From contig NW_026570481.1 in NCBI RefSeq assembly GCF_019649055.1, positions 21,597 to 85,596 of the forward strand: 64,000 nucleotides of DNA. Reading direction: 5' to 3'. This DNA is from Paramacrobiotus metropolitanus. Lineage: Eukaryota > Tardigrada > Eutardigrada > Parachela > Macrobiotidae. Positions 50,250-62,345 of this stretch are shown in pieces. Positions within the stretch are counted from its first letter, which is position 1. Each line of letters starts with the position of its first letter. The notes beneath the pieces are model-generated. The model was not told the DNA's origin. It was given only the letters and a program-made list of their open reading frames with translations, and did not search any database. The position numbers and the translations under genes are program-made.

Positions 50250-52471
50250 ATGCCGGACGCAGTTTTACGCTGGAACAGTGTCGATGTTCTGGGTGATGAT
50301 GGATTGCTGCGTTACGGACGCGTCGTGGACGTTACGGACACTGGCCTCCTTGTCGACTTTCTGTGTAACCATCGACGACGCGAGTTAACGCCGTTCAACC
50401 GAATTTTCTTGTCGGACCCATTTGCTGACGATACACTAGATGAGTGCCACGTGGCTCATGCGTTCCACCATGGGAATTTTAGCATCGCCGTCGACGTGCT
50501 GATGCGAGAGACCACATCCGGAGCATGGACATGGTGGCCGGCGGAATTACTAGTACTTAATTTGAAACAAGACGCCGTTTCTCCGGATGGCGACATCCGA
50601 CGTCCTGACCGGTTTCACATAGATATTCCATTATTGTACGATGTGGCCGTGGTGCAGTGGTGGAAAAACGGACGCAGCTACATGGACATTTTCCCGCTGA
50701 ACCGGATTCGCTACAGAACGCCACTCAACTGGTGGGCCACTGTCGGGCAATCAGTTCCAGCTGCATATTTGTCCCAGGGAACAGGTGAAGCTTAATCAGA
50801 ACCATATAGTTAGTCCTGTCAGATATCAAATATCGTTAAAGAGAAAATGAGCTGAAAGCCTGAAAGGGTAATAATATGACATCCATTTGCGTTCTCCAAT
50901 ATTTCAGGACTCGCGAGCCATCGCCCATGTTATCGAGGGCCCCGAAGCTTAGACGAATGGAAGTTTGCGAAGCGATGTGTGCCGTTGCCTCAGGATTACT
51001 GTTCATTGTCGGGTGAAAAATTAGTACAACTTGTGAATGATGAAATAGGTAACTGGAAAAAGGATGAACTGCATCCTGTTTGCGTGGAAGTTGCTAATGG
51101 CCACCTGTCATACATTCTTCGGCAGTTTAAGAAAGCGAGGGAATCGCGCTTCTTGGTAAGAATTTCATTAGTACACGTTTCATCTGCCTCTCGGATTTGA
51201 CAAATCAAACGTTCACCAGTCTTTGGACGTTCTGCACAGGCGGCTTGGGAACGGTTTGAAGGGGAACTCACCACCGATCTCCCGTGGATCATTGCTGCCG
51301 CGGTGCCCCACCCTATCCAGGTCCTAGGTGATGTCAGCGTTCTACCCGTTGAACTATGCCTGGAAGTGTTTTCTTGCTTAGACACTCAGAAGCAGACGGA
51401 ATTGCGTGCTGTGTGTGCCGCTTGGGACGCCGTCTTACAGTCACCGCAGCTGATTAATAACATTCTTGTGAAAATCTGCGGACGCGCTTCCTGGGAGAAA
51501 CGTGGTGGATTGGCCTATACGCTGATCTCTCCCATCTTCAAATGCCTTCGCTCGACCACTAAGCGCATTATTGTGGCTACCCGGGGAAGGATGCTGGATT
51601 CCGGTGAATGTCGGGAAATTTTTCGCATGATCGAATTTATTGCGACGTGCAGGACCGACATACATTTAACTGCTATTTATTTGATTGGCGCAAGACTCCG
51701 GCTCATGATGGGAGCGGCCATAGAACAGTACTACTCTACCGAGTGCGTGTGGCACCTGCCGGAGGAACAGCGTTCTAAAGAGGTCAAAACAACGGCTCTC
51801 TAATTCGCCTCGGTGATTTCGTGGCAGCTGGGCGTGCTTGTCCGTGTGACTGGATCAACTTGGTTGACTGTAAAATCGAACTGAAGTATTTCGGTGATGA
51901 TGAGACCAAGAGTGCGCCTAGACTGCTGATCAATATTCCTGTCGGGCAAATGAGGACGCGGGATTTGGGCTGCGCGATGTGGGATGTTCTGGAGGCGACG
52001 CTGCCGGCGTTAACCGATGATGAAACCCACTTTTTGACCCAACGGCTTGCTTTAATGACCAGCAATGGAAGCTCCTGCGCCGATTTGAACATGATTCACA
52101 AGGAAATCCATCGTAATCAATAATCAACCGGATGTAAAACGGTGTTGTTCCGTGTTGTTGTTGTTGATTTTGTTAGAACCGTGTTGTTGTTGTGGAATCT
52201 TTCTTTAAATTCGTATTATGTGGAAGTTGTTGAACGTTTGTTGCAGATGTTGTGTGCCGTACAGACAGCTGATCCGCGACCGACATCCCACTATCGCGGG
52301 AAGAAGTGGTGCATGGATGGACTGGCAGATCTGCAGTTGGGGAAGGTGTCCCGCATCACGCAGCACTTTTTGCTAGAGACGGCGAAATGCCAGTATCACG
52401 GTAGTCGAGACTATGGGCAACCTGCGCAGGACCGTAATACTGACTGCTTGAAATATTTTTTTCCGAAATAA
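50250..52471 (+). pseudogene. F-box family paralogue C, disrupted
   Basis: Exons 50250-50784, 50908-51155, 51240-~52098 and 52247-52471 match paralogue B. Exons 1 and 2 are open and in phase (MPDAVLRWNSVDVLGDDGLL; GPRSLDEWKFAKRCV). The third exon has the F-box (LPVELCLEVFSCLDTQKQTE). Its frame shifts near 51785-51795 at GTCAAAACAACGG and then continues in another frame with CDWINLVDCKIELKYFG. The donor at its end, CAC AAG GT in B, is CACAAGGAAAT here, so the last intron may not splice. With two lesions it is probably a pseudogene, unless the shift is an assembly indel in the A4 run. Confidence 0.7.
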
Positions 52472-52688
52472 AATGTTTTTGAAAACAATGGAGTGGCTAA
52501 TCCCGATTCGTGGGTGATGGGTTCACCTTCCTGCGTCGAGAAAGCGAAGGACTTGAGCAGGACCGGGTTGGCCTTGGTTTAATAATCTGATGGAAGCATC
52601 TTACACTGTTTTATGTGCGTTTGAAAATTTTTATCTGATCTTACTGGCCTTGCCTAATTAAAGAAAGACGTAATCGACAGTAGTACTA
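52472..52688. other. Short spacer downstream of paralogue C
   Basis: An AATAAAATG directly after the stop may be the polyadenylation signal. Nothing else is seen. Confidence 0.35.
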
Positions 52689-53366
52689 CTCGAAACGGAC
52701 TTTAAATGTGTTTTGTAAGATACAGAGCCGGGAGTTCTGTAAAAGTGAATCTACCAATGGTACAGCGCTGAATCTTATAGAGCGTTACAGAGCAACGAGA
52801 CCACGGTTTCCAAAAGCGCCCAGTTACCGTAGTTGAATTGGTCAACGATTTATTCATTTTCACAACAATTTTGTGGCAGTTTCCTTTCTGTTTTTCTGGC
52901 GATCTGAAGTTTTGTTAAGTTAAGAAATCAAACGACTGGTGAAAAAGCGGAAGGCCATTGCATGTAAAGTACGCTGAGGTGTTCCTCGCGCTGACGGCTA
53001 TGGCGAAGCTGCTTGTTGCCACGATACAAATTCAAACATGCACAGTCGGAGGCAGCTAAAATCAGTGAACAAAGCAGAACTGGAATGTTGATTCGATAGA
53101 AACAATTAAACTCCCGTTAATTACACCCTCAAAACTTGAAAATTAAAAATAGGACTTAGACGTACAGCGGACTGTGCACCCACATCAAAAATAACTTTGA
53201 CGTAGCAAGAAATGCGAGTTCTGTATCGTAACGGAGCCAGGAGAGTTCCTTTTAGATACAGAACACTTTAACTCGGCCGTCCAATCAGAGGTAGGGGGGT
53301 GTGATCGAAAAATTACAGAACTTCCGGCTCTGTATCGTACAGAGCGCATTTAAAGTGCCTTTCGAG
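52689..53366. mobile_element. MITE-like element with ~56 bp inverted ends
   Basis: The left end starts CTCGAAACGGACTTTAAATG and continues GATACAGAGCCGGGAGTTCT. The right end is its inverse, from AGAACTTCCGGCTCTGTATC to CATTTAAAGTGCCTTTCGAG. Most of the ~56 positions pair. A partial extra copy of the end lies inside, near 53210-53280. It has no transposase, and the target duplication is unclear (CTA on both sides at most). Confidence 0.7.
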
Positions 53367-54528
53367 TCTAGCTAGTATTAGTTTTCTGTAAAATACTGCA
53401 AACAGATAACCGTATTGAACAATCATGGGTAACTGGTAATTTAAAAATTGTGAAAGGTTGGGAGTAATTTCAGCAGTCGATATTTGTTTTCGTCCGGGAT
53501 GCGTAGTAAGCTTATTGACTGAATGACCCATCTAGTGCATACACCATGTCAACAACGTTTTTATGGCTTGAATATACTGTATATGTCCTTCTACCGATAA
53601 AACCGTTGAACCAGCTCAAAAATATTCTGTACGGAAAAAGGTGCCACGAAATTTTAAGTTATTTCAAACTGGGACGAAATAAATTTTTCCATGACTTCAA
53701 ATTGCAAGTCACTTTTCTCAGTGAAAGAGTCTTGCATTTTTTAAAAACGTTTTGTTGTTTCCAGTAGCAAATACTGTTGTCGAATGGATGAGCATAAGCG
53801 ACTTACAGTGCGGTTAGGGATTTGGGAGTAGCAGACCAACAGACGAAACCGACATGCTGTTCAGCCAACCAGAGCAAGTGGCAGTGGCCCAGTCGGAACA
53901 ACATGGCCCAACTGGCAGAAAACAGCAAACGCGGGAAGTACTCATTCCTTGAGCAGATGAGAGATTTATTTTACCTGCTGGCCGCAGAGACTTTTGGAAC
54001 TTTTAAAAAGCTTTTGCGGAGATCGTTCGTTTCGTGGACAGAAAGATACGCGATGTGGAGCCTCGCTTTACCGCCTTTTTGAGACAGCGTTTAAGCCTTG
54101 CTGTGGTTAGGGGTAATGCGGCCGTTGTGCTCAGCACTTTTGGAACGAGCGTGAGGCCGAATAAACGGGATATCTTCAACGATTTGGGTTGTTTTACAAA
54201 GATTAAATTTGAATCAGTTTTATTAGTGCGACAGGCGAAGGCTTTCTTTTGTTATGCCGGTGACCTTTGCAAATAAAAACAACAAAAATATACTTTACTG
54301 AAAGCCAATTATCCGCTCTTAGATTATCATTCGTTAATCAAAAATTCCACAACGTCATATATCGCAAAAACAAAACATACGCGTAGTTCATACGCAAAAC
54401 TGTCTTCGATTCAAGACACATACAAACACAATCAATCATGATGGACGTTGCAAATTAGTACTGAAGCATATTTCATCTCATTATCAAAACCCTGCCAAAT
54501 AAAAGTAGGTACGCCGTGCAAACGACGA
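53367..54528. other. Non-coding interval upstream of paralogue D's 3' end
   Basis: Several short open frames (53546-53767, 53822-54082, 54034-54276) overlap in different frames. None has a recognisable domain or convincing splice sites. The part 54034-54190 has fairly protein-like composition and could be a decayed exon, but I cannot support that further. Confidence 0.35.
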
Positions 54529-56421
54529 CTAATGGGCTAAAACTGCTCGGACAATATCATCTTGACCGCTCACTTCGGCATATAGTTCAACCAGGAAAGA
54601 CAGTGTGATTCGCGACAGCTTCTCGAGCTGCAAACCTTCCAGGCCGTCCACGCACCAACGCTTCCCACGAAACTGCGCCGACGACCGTGGATCGGCCGAC
54701 TGCGTCGCGCACAGAGTCTGCAAACACAATAACGACTTACAGACATTAATCGAAAGCGGGAGAACTTCCTATGAGGGAATCTCACCTTGCAGATATATTT
54801 TCCGTACATTTCCCATTCCCCGATCCACTTGAGTCCGTCACAGAGTCTGCGCAGCTCTTCCTCCGTCCGTGCCGGTAGCGCCGCGTCCAGTGCACCCCAC
54901 AAAGCGCAGCGAATATCCCGGCCTTGCGAGAGTCGCGCTGCGGGAATCTCCATCGCAATAGGAAATCCCCAATGTCGCCTGCATCCCGGTTCTAGCTGAG
55001 GAGCGTAGAGCACGCGCACAATGCAGTTCGCCAAATGGACGGCATCGCAAAGAAGACTGCTGCATAACGCAAAAAACTCCTCTAAAGGATAGTAGCTATA
55101 CGTTTCATCCCGTATGTTTTTGGCAGGATCCGGCTGGCACAGTACACACTCGTCTGTGTGCGTAGGATCGACACCCCAGCTAATATGCAGGCTTGGTTCG
55201 CAACGGCTAAGCAATATACTGCGCAGGCGGATTCCGGCACGCTTTTGCGCCACATAGTGGATCAGGTCGCCCAGCTGCATCAGGTCACACACGCGGACGT
55301 GCCAGTTTTTACCGTCAATTACAATGTGCCGTGTGCCACACTGCAAGCGTTTGTAGACCCTTGCCACCCAGAAAAAATCCGCGAATCGCTCCTTGAAAAC
55401 CGAACCGTCCCCGATCAGAATGCAGCTACGAAGCACGGGCGTTTCCATCATCGTGTTCCATGCCGTGCATACCGCGCGCAAATCCATCTGGGCCACCGTC
55501 TCCAAGTGCGAAAACACTTCCAGCCACAATTCCACCGACAGCGCTATACCGGCGTTTGTTGGTGGGACATCATCGGGAACTTTGAACATGCTGACCAGCT
55601 CCTTCTGGAAACGGAGAACAGCCTAAAAATGCGAATACGCGTGCCAAAGACTGTTTACAAAAAACTATTCTTAGGTTCGAATTTTCCTTTCATACCAACA
55701 ACTGCTCTGCCCACCAGGAGCTTCCTTGCGCATTACAACTCTGGTAAATGTAGCCGAGACGGCCGTCCACCTGTTCCACCACGGTCACTGCGCAGTGAAG
55801 AGGATACCAGTTGTATTCGTTTAATCGCTTGATGAGCATCTCTGCTTCCTCGCTGCAGAACAAGCGAAATTCGTCATCCAGCTGCACTGTATGCTTGACG
55901 AAGGTCTGTGGGCCGATGAGATCGTTAGGATCAGCATCGTTAGTTGGCGAATCCACCCCGCTGCCTGACGCAGTCCGACGGCAAGCCATTCGGCGCATTG
56001 TGAGCGCTTCCTCCACTGGCCAACGGAGGCGTTCCATGGGAACAAACTCTGTACACGGCATTCCGCTGTCCTTGCGTTGCCAGTGTACGTCGATCCCATC
56101 GCACGCCACGCACAGCTTTTTCCGCAGGTAACTGACGGCTTCGCCAGCGAGCCAGATCCAGGGGCCGAACGAAGTCTCCGGCACCAGAACTTCCACGGGA
56201 ACGGGAGTACTCTGCGCAGTACACGCCCGAACGAGCTCGTATTGCTGCAATTTGTTAGGCCAGAAGACGCTGCCGAATGGAATATGCTCACGGCGGCGGT
56301 TGGGACAGAGCATGTCGACGAAGAGCCCGCTGTCCGCCACGTCCACCACGCGTCCGTACCGCATCTTCCCGTCATCTCCCAGAACGTCCACGCCGGTAGC
56401 GAGATGCATTCCGCTAGGCAT
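54529..56421 (-). CDS. F-box family paralogue D, intact, 583 aa
   Basis: Three exons: 56421-55696, 55622-54786 and 54717-54529, in phase. Exon 1 (242 codons) has GVDVLGDDGKMRYGRVVDVA, CPNRRREHIPFGSVFW, WIWLAGEAV and RLNEYNWYPLHCAVTVVE...GRLGYIYQ. The N-terminal module is therefore complete but belongs to a different subfamily from A to C. Exon 2 contains the F-box (LSVELWLEVFSHLETVAQMD...RAVCTAWNTMMETP) and a cysteine pair (ECVLCQPDPAK). Exon 3 has QSADPRSSAQFRGKRWCVDG and SRITLSFLVELY. It is head-to-head with E at ~860 bp. Exon sizes agree exactly with E, so E can be read against it. The start is the first ATG in frame, and an upstream TTG is less likely. Confidence 0.75.
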
Positions 56422-57279
56422 GGTTGACAATGTTTGGCAAAAATTCCGAACACTGTGTGTAGTGGTGCGAATCGAATACCGTCCGCCCGAAACTTTCTCC
56501 TAGACCAGCAAATCAGTCATGAAATTCGCTAGAAAATTGCTATGATTCGTACGGGCAAGCAGCACGCATTGAATGTGTGGTAATTCTTTGAAGGTGTAAA
56601 GAAGAGCATTATTAAACTAGCAGCGACGTATTTTCTTACTTTGGTAATGGTATCACTCAAGCAAAATCTGAAAGATTGGCCGCCTTGCATACTGCCTGAG
56701 TCTGGCTCACAGAACGATTTCACTTGGAACAAGAACCTCGTCCAGTTGCTTGTACTGTATTGTACTGCATTATGATGCGGTTGTAGAATTGTTAATGTAA
56801 TACTGCGCATTTATATCCGCTTCCGGCATGGCGACGATGGCGTTCATGCCACTGATGGGGCGGTTGGTAACCGCTAAGCGACCAATCAGCCACTACGATC
56901 AATTATTACAATAGGTACTGAGGTACGTACGTATGTTGGTTGAAATTTGCAACTACAGGCTCTACATACTTTTATTCAGACAGTGCTCTGGAGGCAGTTT
57001 GTAAGGTAGACAACGGAAATTTTGCTAGATACTACCATATTAAGGTATAAGAAATTAGTATTACGCAGCTGCTAGTTTGCTGTTGCTCCTCTTCACACGT
57101 TCAAAGAATCACCACACATTCATAGCATACTGCTTTGCTTTCTATCATTTCTTGCGGATTTCATCATTGAATTGCTGGCCTAGGATACACAGCTTCTAGC
57201 GGAGCATATTAGTTTTGCGCCACTACGCACCGGGTGCCGAAATTGTGGTGCGCATTTGTGTTGCTCAACATTGTACACC
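56422..57279. other. Divergent intergenic region between paralogues D and E
   Basis: The ~100 bp next to each ATG mirror each other: both sides have GTGGTGCG- or CACCAC-type words and an ACATTGT near the start codon. The middle is unique. The two promoters are probably here. Confidence 0.5.
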
Positions 57280-59156
57280 ATGCCCAGCGGGATGCATCGC
57301 GCTACCGCCGTGGACGTCCTAGGAGACGACGGGAAGATGCGGTACGGGCGCGTGGTGGATGTGGCGGACAGCGGCCTCTTCGTCGACTTGCTCTGTTCCA
57401 ACCGACGCCGCGAATATGTTCCATTCGGCAGTCTCTTCTGGCCTAACAGGTTGAAGCAATACGAGCTGATTCAGGCGTATAATGAGCCGAGTTCTACCGT
57501 TCCCGTGGAAGTTCTGGTGCCGGAGACACCGTTGGGGCCGTGGATTTGGCTCGCTGGGGAAGCCGTCAGTTTCGTACGGAAAAAGCTGTCCGCGCAGTGC
57601 GACGGGGTCGACGTGCACTGGCAGCGGAACGAAAGCGGAATGCCGTGCACAGAGTTCGTTCCAAACGAACGTCTCCGCTGGCCAGTGGAGGAAGCACTCA
57701 CACTGCGCCGAATCGCTTGCCGCCAGACTACGTCAGGAAGCGGACCGGATTCGCCAACTAACGATGCTGATTCTACCGATCTTATCGGTCCAAAGACATT
57801 TGTCAAGCATACGGTGCACATGGATGTGGAATTCGGATCGGTTTGCAGCGAGGAAGCGGAGATGCTCGTCAAAAGATTGAACGAATACAACTGGTATCCT
57901 CTTCACTGCGCTGTGACCGTGGTGGAACTGGTGGACGGTCGTCTGGTCTACATTTGTCAGCTTTCTAACGCGCAAGGCGGCGCCTGGTGGGCGAAGCAGT
58001 TGTTGGTATGAAAAGGAACTGTTAGTTTATAACCGACTCTGTAACGCGTCTACCACATTTTCAGGCGGTTTTACGTGTCCAGAAGGATCTGGTCAGCGTT
58101 TTCGATATTCCCGATGATGTCCCACCAACAAACGGCAATACAGCGCTGTCGGTGGAGTTATGGCAGGAAGTGTTCTCGCACTTTGACACTGTGACGCAGA
58201 TGGACCTGCGTGCGGTATGCTCTGCGTGGAACACAATGATGGAGACGCCCGTGCTGCGTGGCTGTATTCTGATCGGGGACTGTTCGGCTTTCAATGAGCG
58301 ATTCGCGGATTTCTTCTGGGTGGCGAGGGTCTACAAGCGCTTGGACCGTGGTACACGGCACATTGTGATCGACGCTAGAAACTGGCAGGTGGGCCTCGGT
58401 GACCTGATGCAGCTGGGCGACATCATCCACTACGTGGCGCAGCAGCGCCCCGGAATCCGGCTGCGCAGTCTATTCCTCAGCCGTTGCGAACTAAACCTAC
58501 ATATTAACTGGGGTGTCGGTCGTACGCACACCGAAGAGTGTGCACTGTGCCAGCCGGATCCTGCCAAAACCATTTCGGATAAGACTCATTGCTACTTTCC
58601 TTTAGCGGAGTTTTTTTGCGTTGTGCGACAGTCTTCCATGCGAAACTGTCCACTTGGCCACTTGCACCGTGCGTGTGCTCTACGCCCCTTTTCTTCACCC
58701 GGGATGCACGCGAGCGTGCGGATATCCTATTGCGATGGAAATTCCCGCAGCGCGACTCTCGCAAGAGCGGGATATCCGCAGCGCTTTGTGGGATACGCTG
58801 GACGCGGCGTTACCGGCACGAAAGGAGGAAGAGCTGCGCCGACTCTGTGAAGGACTCAAGTGGTTCGGAGGATGCGAAACGTTCGAAAAATTCGTCTGCA
58901 AGGTCGGATTCACGATTCTAGATTTTTCTTCCACTTTAGTGTCTGTAAGTTGTGACTGCGTTTGCAGATTTTGTGCGCGACGCAGTCGGCCGATCCGCGG
59001 GCGTTTGCGCATTTTCGCGGGAGACGATGGTGTGTGGACGGCCTGGAAGGTCTACAACTGGAGAAGCTGTCGCGAATTACACTATCTTTCCTGGTTGAAC
59101 TGTATGCCGGAAGGACCGGTCGGGATGATATCGTCCGAGCAGTTTTAGCTCATTAG
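57280..59156 (+). pseudogene. F-box family paralogue E, one-base frameshift
   Basis: Exons 57280-58005, 58065-58902 and 58968-59156 match D exon by exon (726, 837 and 189 bp in D; 726, 838 and 189 here). The extra base is a seventh T in the run at 58611-58617, where D has six. The frame changes in the middle of exon 2 and the rest of the family sequence continues in the next frame (VRVLYAPF, AMEIPAARLSQ). The exon 2 donor is also weaker (GTCGGA against GTGAGA in D). The F-box (VELWQEVFSHFDTVTQMD) lies before the break. It is either a very young pseudogene or an intact gene with a homopolymer error in the assembly. Confidence 0.7.
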
Positions 59157-59253
59157 CCGTCGTTTGCACAACGTACCTTGTAGTGTAACTGGCTTGCTGG
59201 AAATGCTTTAGTACTAATTTTATTTGCAGCGTTTGTCGTGAATTATTGCACTT
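59157..59253. other. Spacer after paralogue E
   Basis: Short unique sequence. Nothing is recognised. Confidence 0.3.
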
Positions 59254-59332
59254 GTGTAACCGACCAAAACGTCCGGACGACTAAGACGTCCGCCGGACGT
59301 CTTGGTCGTCCGGACGTTTTGGTCGGTTACAC
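59254..59332. mobile_element. 79 bp hairpin, short relative of the 46 kb foldback
   Basis: It starts GTGTAACCGACCAAAACGTC and ends with the inverse ACGTTTTGGTCGGTTACAC. The arms pair almost completely around CGTCCGCCGGACG. The outer ~25 bases are nearly the same as the ends of the element at 46154-46558, so both belong to one family. Confidence 0.75.
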
Positions 59333-59935
59333 ACGTGTTTTGAATCGAACACTGACGAAAACTGAGGATTTTTATGGGCGACTTTGGAGAATATTTAATT
59401 TACCCAATAGTCCAATAATAATGTAAGGCTAGCTACAATGTAATTGGCTTTTTGTTAAGTACATTACGATTACTGGGTGGTTTAACAAAATGTCGGTCTC
59501 GTCCTCTGGTTTCTTACTTCCAAAGCCCGTAACGGAAATAATATTACCTGTTTTGCTGAAGTGCGCACTGCGTAGTAGTTTTTTTATCTAGTGTCTTCTT
59601 GCAGTGCTAAAATTAAAGATATTAGTAAGCTCTTTGCGGTCTACTCGGCATTAAATACCAACAATACTGGCGGAGATGCATTGACTTATCGTAGGCTAAA
59701 GCCCTTTGAAGTCGATGTGTAAATTGTAATCATGTGAATGTAATAATCAACAGAGCAACTGAAGACACATACGGATTTGTAAATTACTCATAATTATTTT
59801 AGGGAGATGTTTGGAACTTGCACAATAGGTCGATTTGGTGAGACGGGTTCTGATTCAAAAACAGCAGTTTGGTAATGTCAAACGGCCGTTAGTACAGCAG
59901 ACAAGGGTGGTATGCTGATGTCCGGCTTTACAGTA
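59333..59935. other. Non-coding interval
   Basis: AT-rich unique sequence with no convincing exon or repeat. Confidence 0.35.
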
Positions 59936-60395
59936 CTTGAATGTGTATCATATTCGGTCGCTTTACGTATACGGTTCCATATTTCGGTCGCCGGTCACTT
60001 GCACCTGCCCCCCCCCCCCCCCCCAAGTGGCGTGCTGCACGAATAGCTGCTGATCGCACAACGTGTTTTTCATGTATTTCTCACTTGTCTGCCAAAAAAA
60101 ATCAAAACAAAATTTCATCAAAACAAATTTTAAAACGTTGGAATTTTAAAGTTTTGAAGTTGGGAAACTCGGAAGAGCGGTTCTTTTACCTTGCACGGTT
60201 GCACCCGCTCCAGTTCCTGTTCTTCCTTTTATGGAAGTTTTCCTGTGAATTTCATGCTACAAAATTCATGAGGGAAGTTTTTACTATGAAATATATTTAT
60301 TTCTGCTATTTTTGTTTGCCCGAAAATTTTGACACCGGGTGACCGAAATATAAAACCATAAACTTGAGGTGACCGAAATATGCGACACATCCAAG
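59936..60395. mobile_element. MITE, 460 bp, TA target duplication
   Basis: The left end is CTTGAATGTGTATCATATT and the right end is its inverse, AATATGCGACACATCCAAG, with TA on both outer sides (59934-59935 and 60396-60397). Each end holds two ATATTTCGGTC-type subrepeats. A TA duplication is the mark of Tc1/mariner-type transposition. A run of 17 C lies at about 60008-60024. The ~130-codon frame inside is low-complexity and not called. Confidence 0.75.
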
Positions 60396-60814
60396 TATAG
60401 AATTAACTGATATGTAGCATACAAAATTTAACTGTTAATAGCCTATATCTATATGCGTAGACCGTAAATAAGTTGTATAGCCTCAAATAAGTTGTCTCCT
60501 CCATCTTTGTCAGATTAATCGGCTAACACTACGCGCGGTAAGCTAGACTCACACTACACAGAAGATTAATTGTCATCTTGCACTGAGTGTCGTCATTCGG
60601 TTATCAGTCGAAAGAGTGAATCGAGTGTACATGTGGTCGTAAATCGTAATCATCTAATGTAAATGCACTCGGCATAAATTTTAATCAACCCTTACCTTGC
60701 ACATTCCTGCAAATCTGGGTGCACTGGGCGAGAAAATACCGCTTCACAGGACTTCAGTAAACTGCCTGAGCGCCGTACCAGTCAACAGTACTATCCGATC
60801 GGTTATCTTGAAAC
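60396..60814. other. Upstream region of paralogue F
   Basis: About 420 bp that would hold the promoter of F. It is AT-rich. No motif is assigned. Confidence 0.35.
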
Positions 60815-62345
60815 ATGTCGGACGATATTTCCCGCGGCAACAGTGTGGATATTTTGGGAGACGACGGCCTGCTTCGCTATGGACGCGTTGTGGATGTGGC
60901 TGACATTGGGCTCTACATTGACTTCTTCTGCCCCAACCGCCGACGCGAGTTAACGGAGTTGGATCGACTTTACTTAAACGCTGCTGATCCACAGATTGCG
61001 GACGATGAGGACGACCTGGCTCGTTCTTTGCCTAGCCATTCGACCATTCCGATCGAAGTGCTGACACGAGAAGTTCCATCTGGGCCATGGACGTGGTTCC
61101 CGGGGGAAATTCTGACTTCGACCGATGGCGTGGCTTTCTGTTCGTCCGACGTGGCCGTGGTGCAATGGAACAATAATGGAAGCTTCTGTACGGACATTTT
61201 TCAAAGGAGTCGGATTCGCTGGAGAACACCGAAGGAGTGGTGGACCACCATCGGTCAGCCAATTCCAGCTGCATATCTCTCCTCGGAAACAAGTGCGTTT
61301 GTTTCGGTATTTCGCATGATTTGCAGTTTCCGTATTTCACTTGTCTTGTGGGCAGCCAACGTCCCAAGAAAATCTAACGAAGCGGGATGGGATATTTACA
61401 GTACGTCAGTCTTAATCGCTATGAAATGTTGCAGCTCCTGAGCGGTATAACGGGCCCGAAAGCGTGAAAAAATGGAAATATGTGAATCGTTGTGTGCGAC
61501 TGCCAAGCGAGTACTGCTCCGCGTTCGTGGAGCAACTCATTAGACGCCTGGACGGCAACAGAAAGAGAGACAATGAAGACGGTCAAATGACATTCGTGGA
61601 GATGACCTATGAATGCTTGTGGTACATTCAGCGGATGCGTAAGGATACGTTTGAATGGATGTTCTGGGTAAGAAGCTTTGTTTCTCTCTCGGTGATACAT
61701 CGATTTTACTGAATTTTCGTTAAATATGCATCAGTTAGGAGTATATGGTTTACACGTGTGTAGGCGGGTCTGCGAGAGTTTGAAAAGACCCTCAATGAGC
61801 GTCTTCCGCTGATGACGGCGATGGCGGGTGTCGAGCCCAACCCTATCCAGACTACGAGTGAAATCCACTTCCTACCGGTTGAGTTGCTGCTGGAGGTGTT
61901 CTCTTATTTGGTCACCCTGAAGCAAACAGAATTGCGCGCCGTGTGCGCCTCCTGGAACGCCGTTTTATAATTGCCGCAGCTGACCAATAACATTGCTGCA
62001 GACGGCTGTCATTTCTATCCACTGGAAGAACATAATAAGGACTTTCTCTGTCCGTGTGATGCAGTTAACCTGGTCAACTGTGAAGTGCAACTGGAATTTG
62101 CCATATCCGGTAGTTATGGTCGCAGCGCACCGCCTCAGCTTCTGATCAGCGTTTCTCAAGGGCGAATCCCGATGACGGATGATCGGGACAGCGCGATGTG
62201 GAATGTCCTGGAGTCGGCGCTGCCGGCACCAAGCACTGAGCAGATCAACAAGCTGTTGAAATTGCAGGCATGGCTTATCGACATAAGCAAGGAGGGTTTT
62301 CGGATCAACTGGAGCTTATGCTGCATCGTTTTGGCACTTTGTTAA
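60815..62345 (+). pseudogene. F-box family paralogue F, disrupted
   Basis: Exons 60815-61292, 61435-61667 and 61764-62345 follow the B/C pattern. Exon 1 has NSVDILGDDGLLRYGRVVDV and exon 2 has GPESVKKWKYVNRCVRL. Exon 3 begins with an F-box (LPVELLLEVFSYLVTLKQTE...RAVCASWNAVL) and then has an in-frame TAA near 61968, where other copies read CAG or CAA. Right after QLTNNI about 110 codons of the family are missing, and the sequence resumes at FYPLEEHNKDF and VNLVNCEVQLEF. The last exon (QTADPR...) is absent. A stop, a deletion and a lost exon make it a pseudogene. Confidence 0.8.

Noticed and set aside
53546-54276. Three overlapping small frames
   Set aside because: No domain, no consistent splice sites, and the frames conflict.
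59941-60342. 133-codon frame in the MITE
   Set aside because: It crosses the poly-C run and both inverted ends and has low-complexity sequence.
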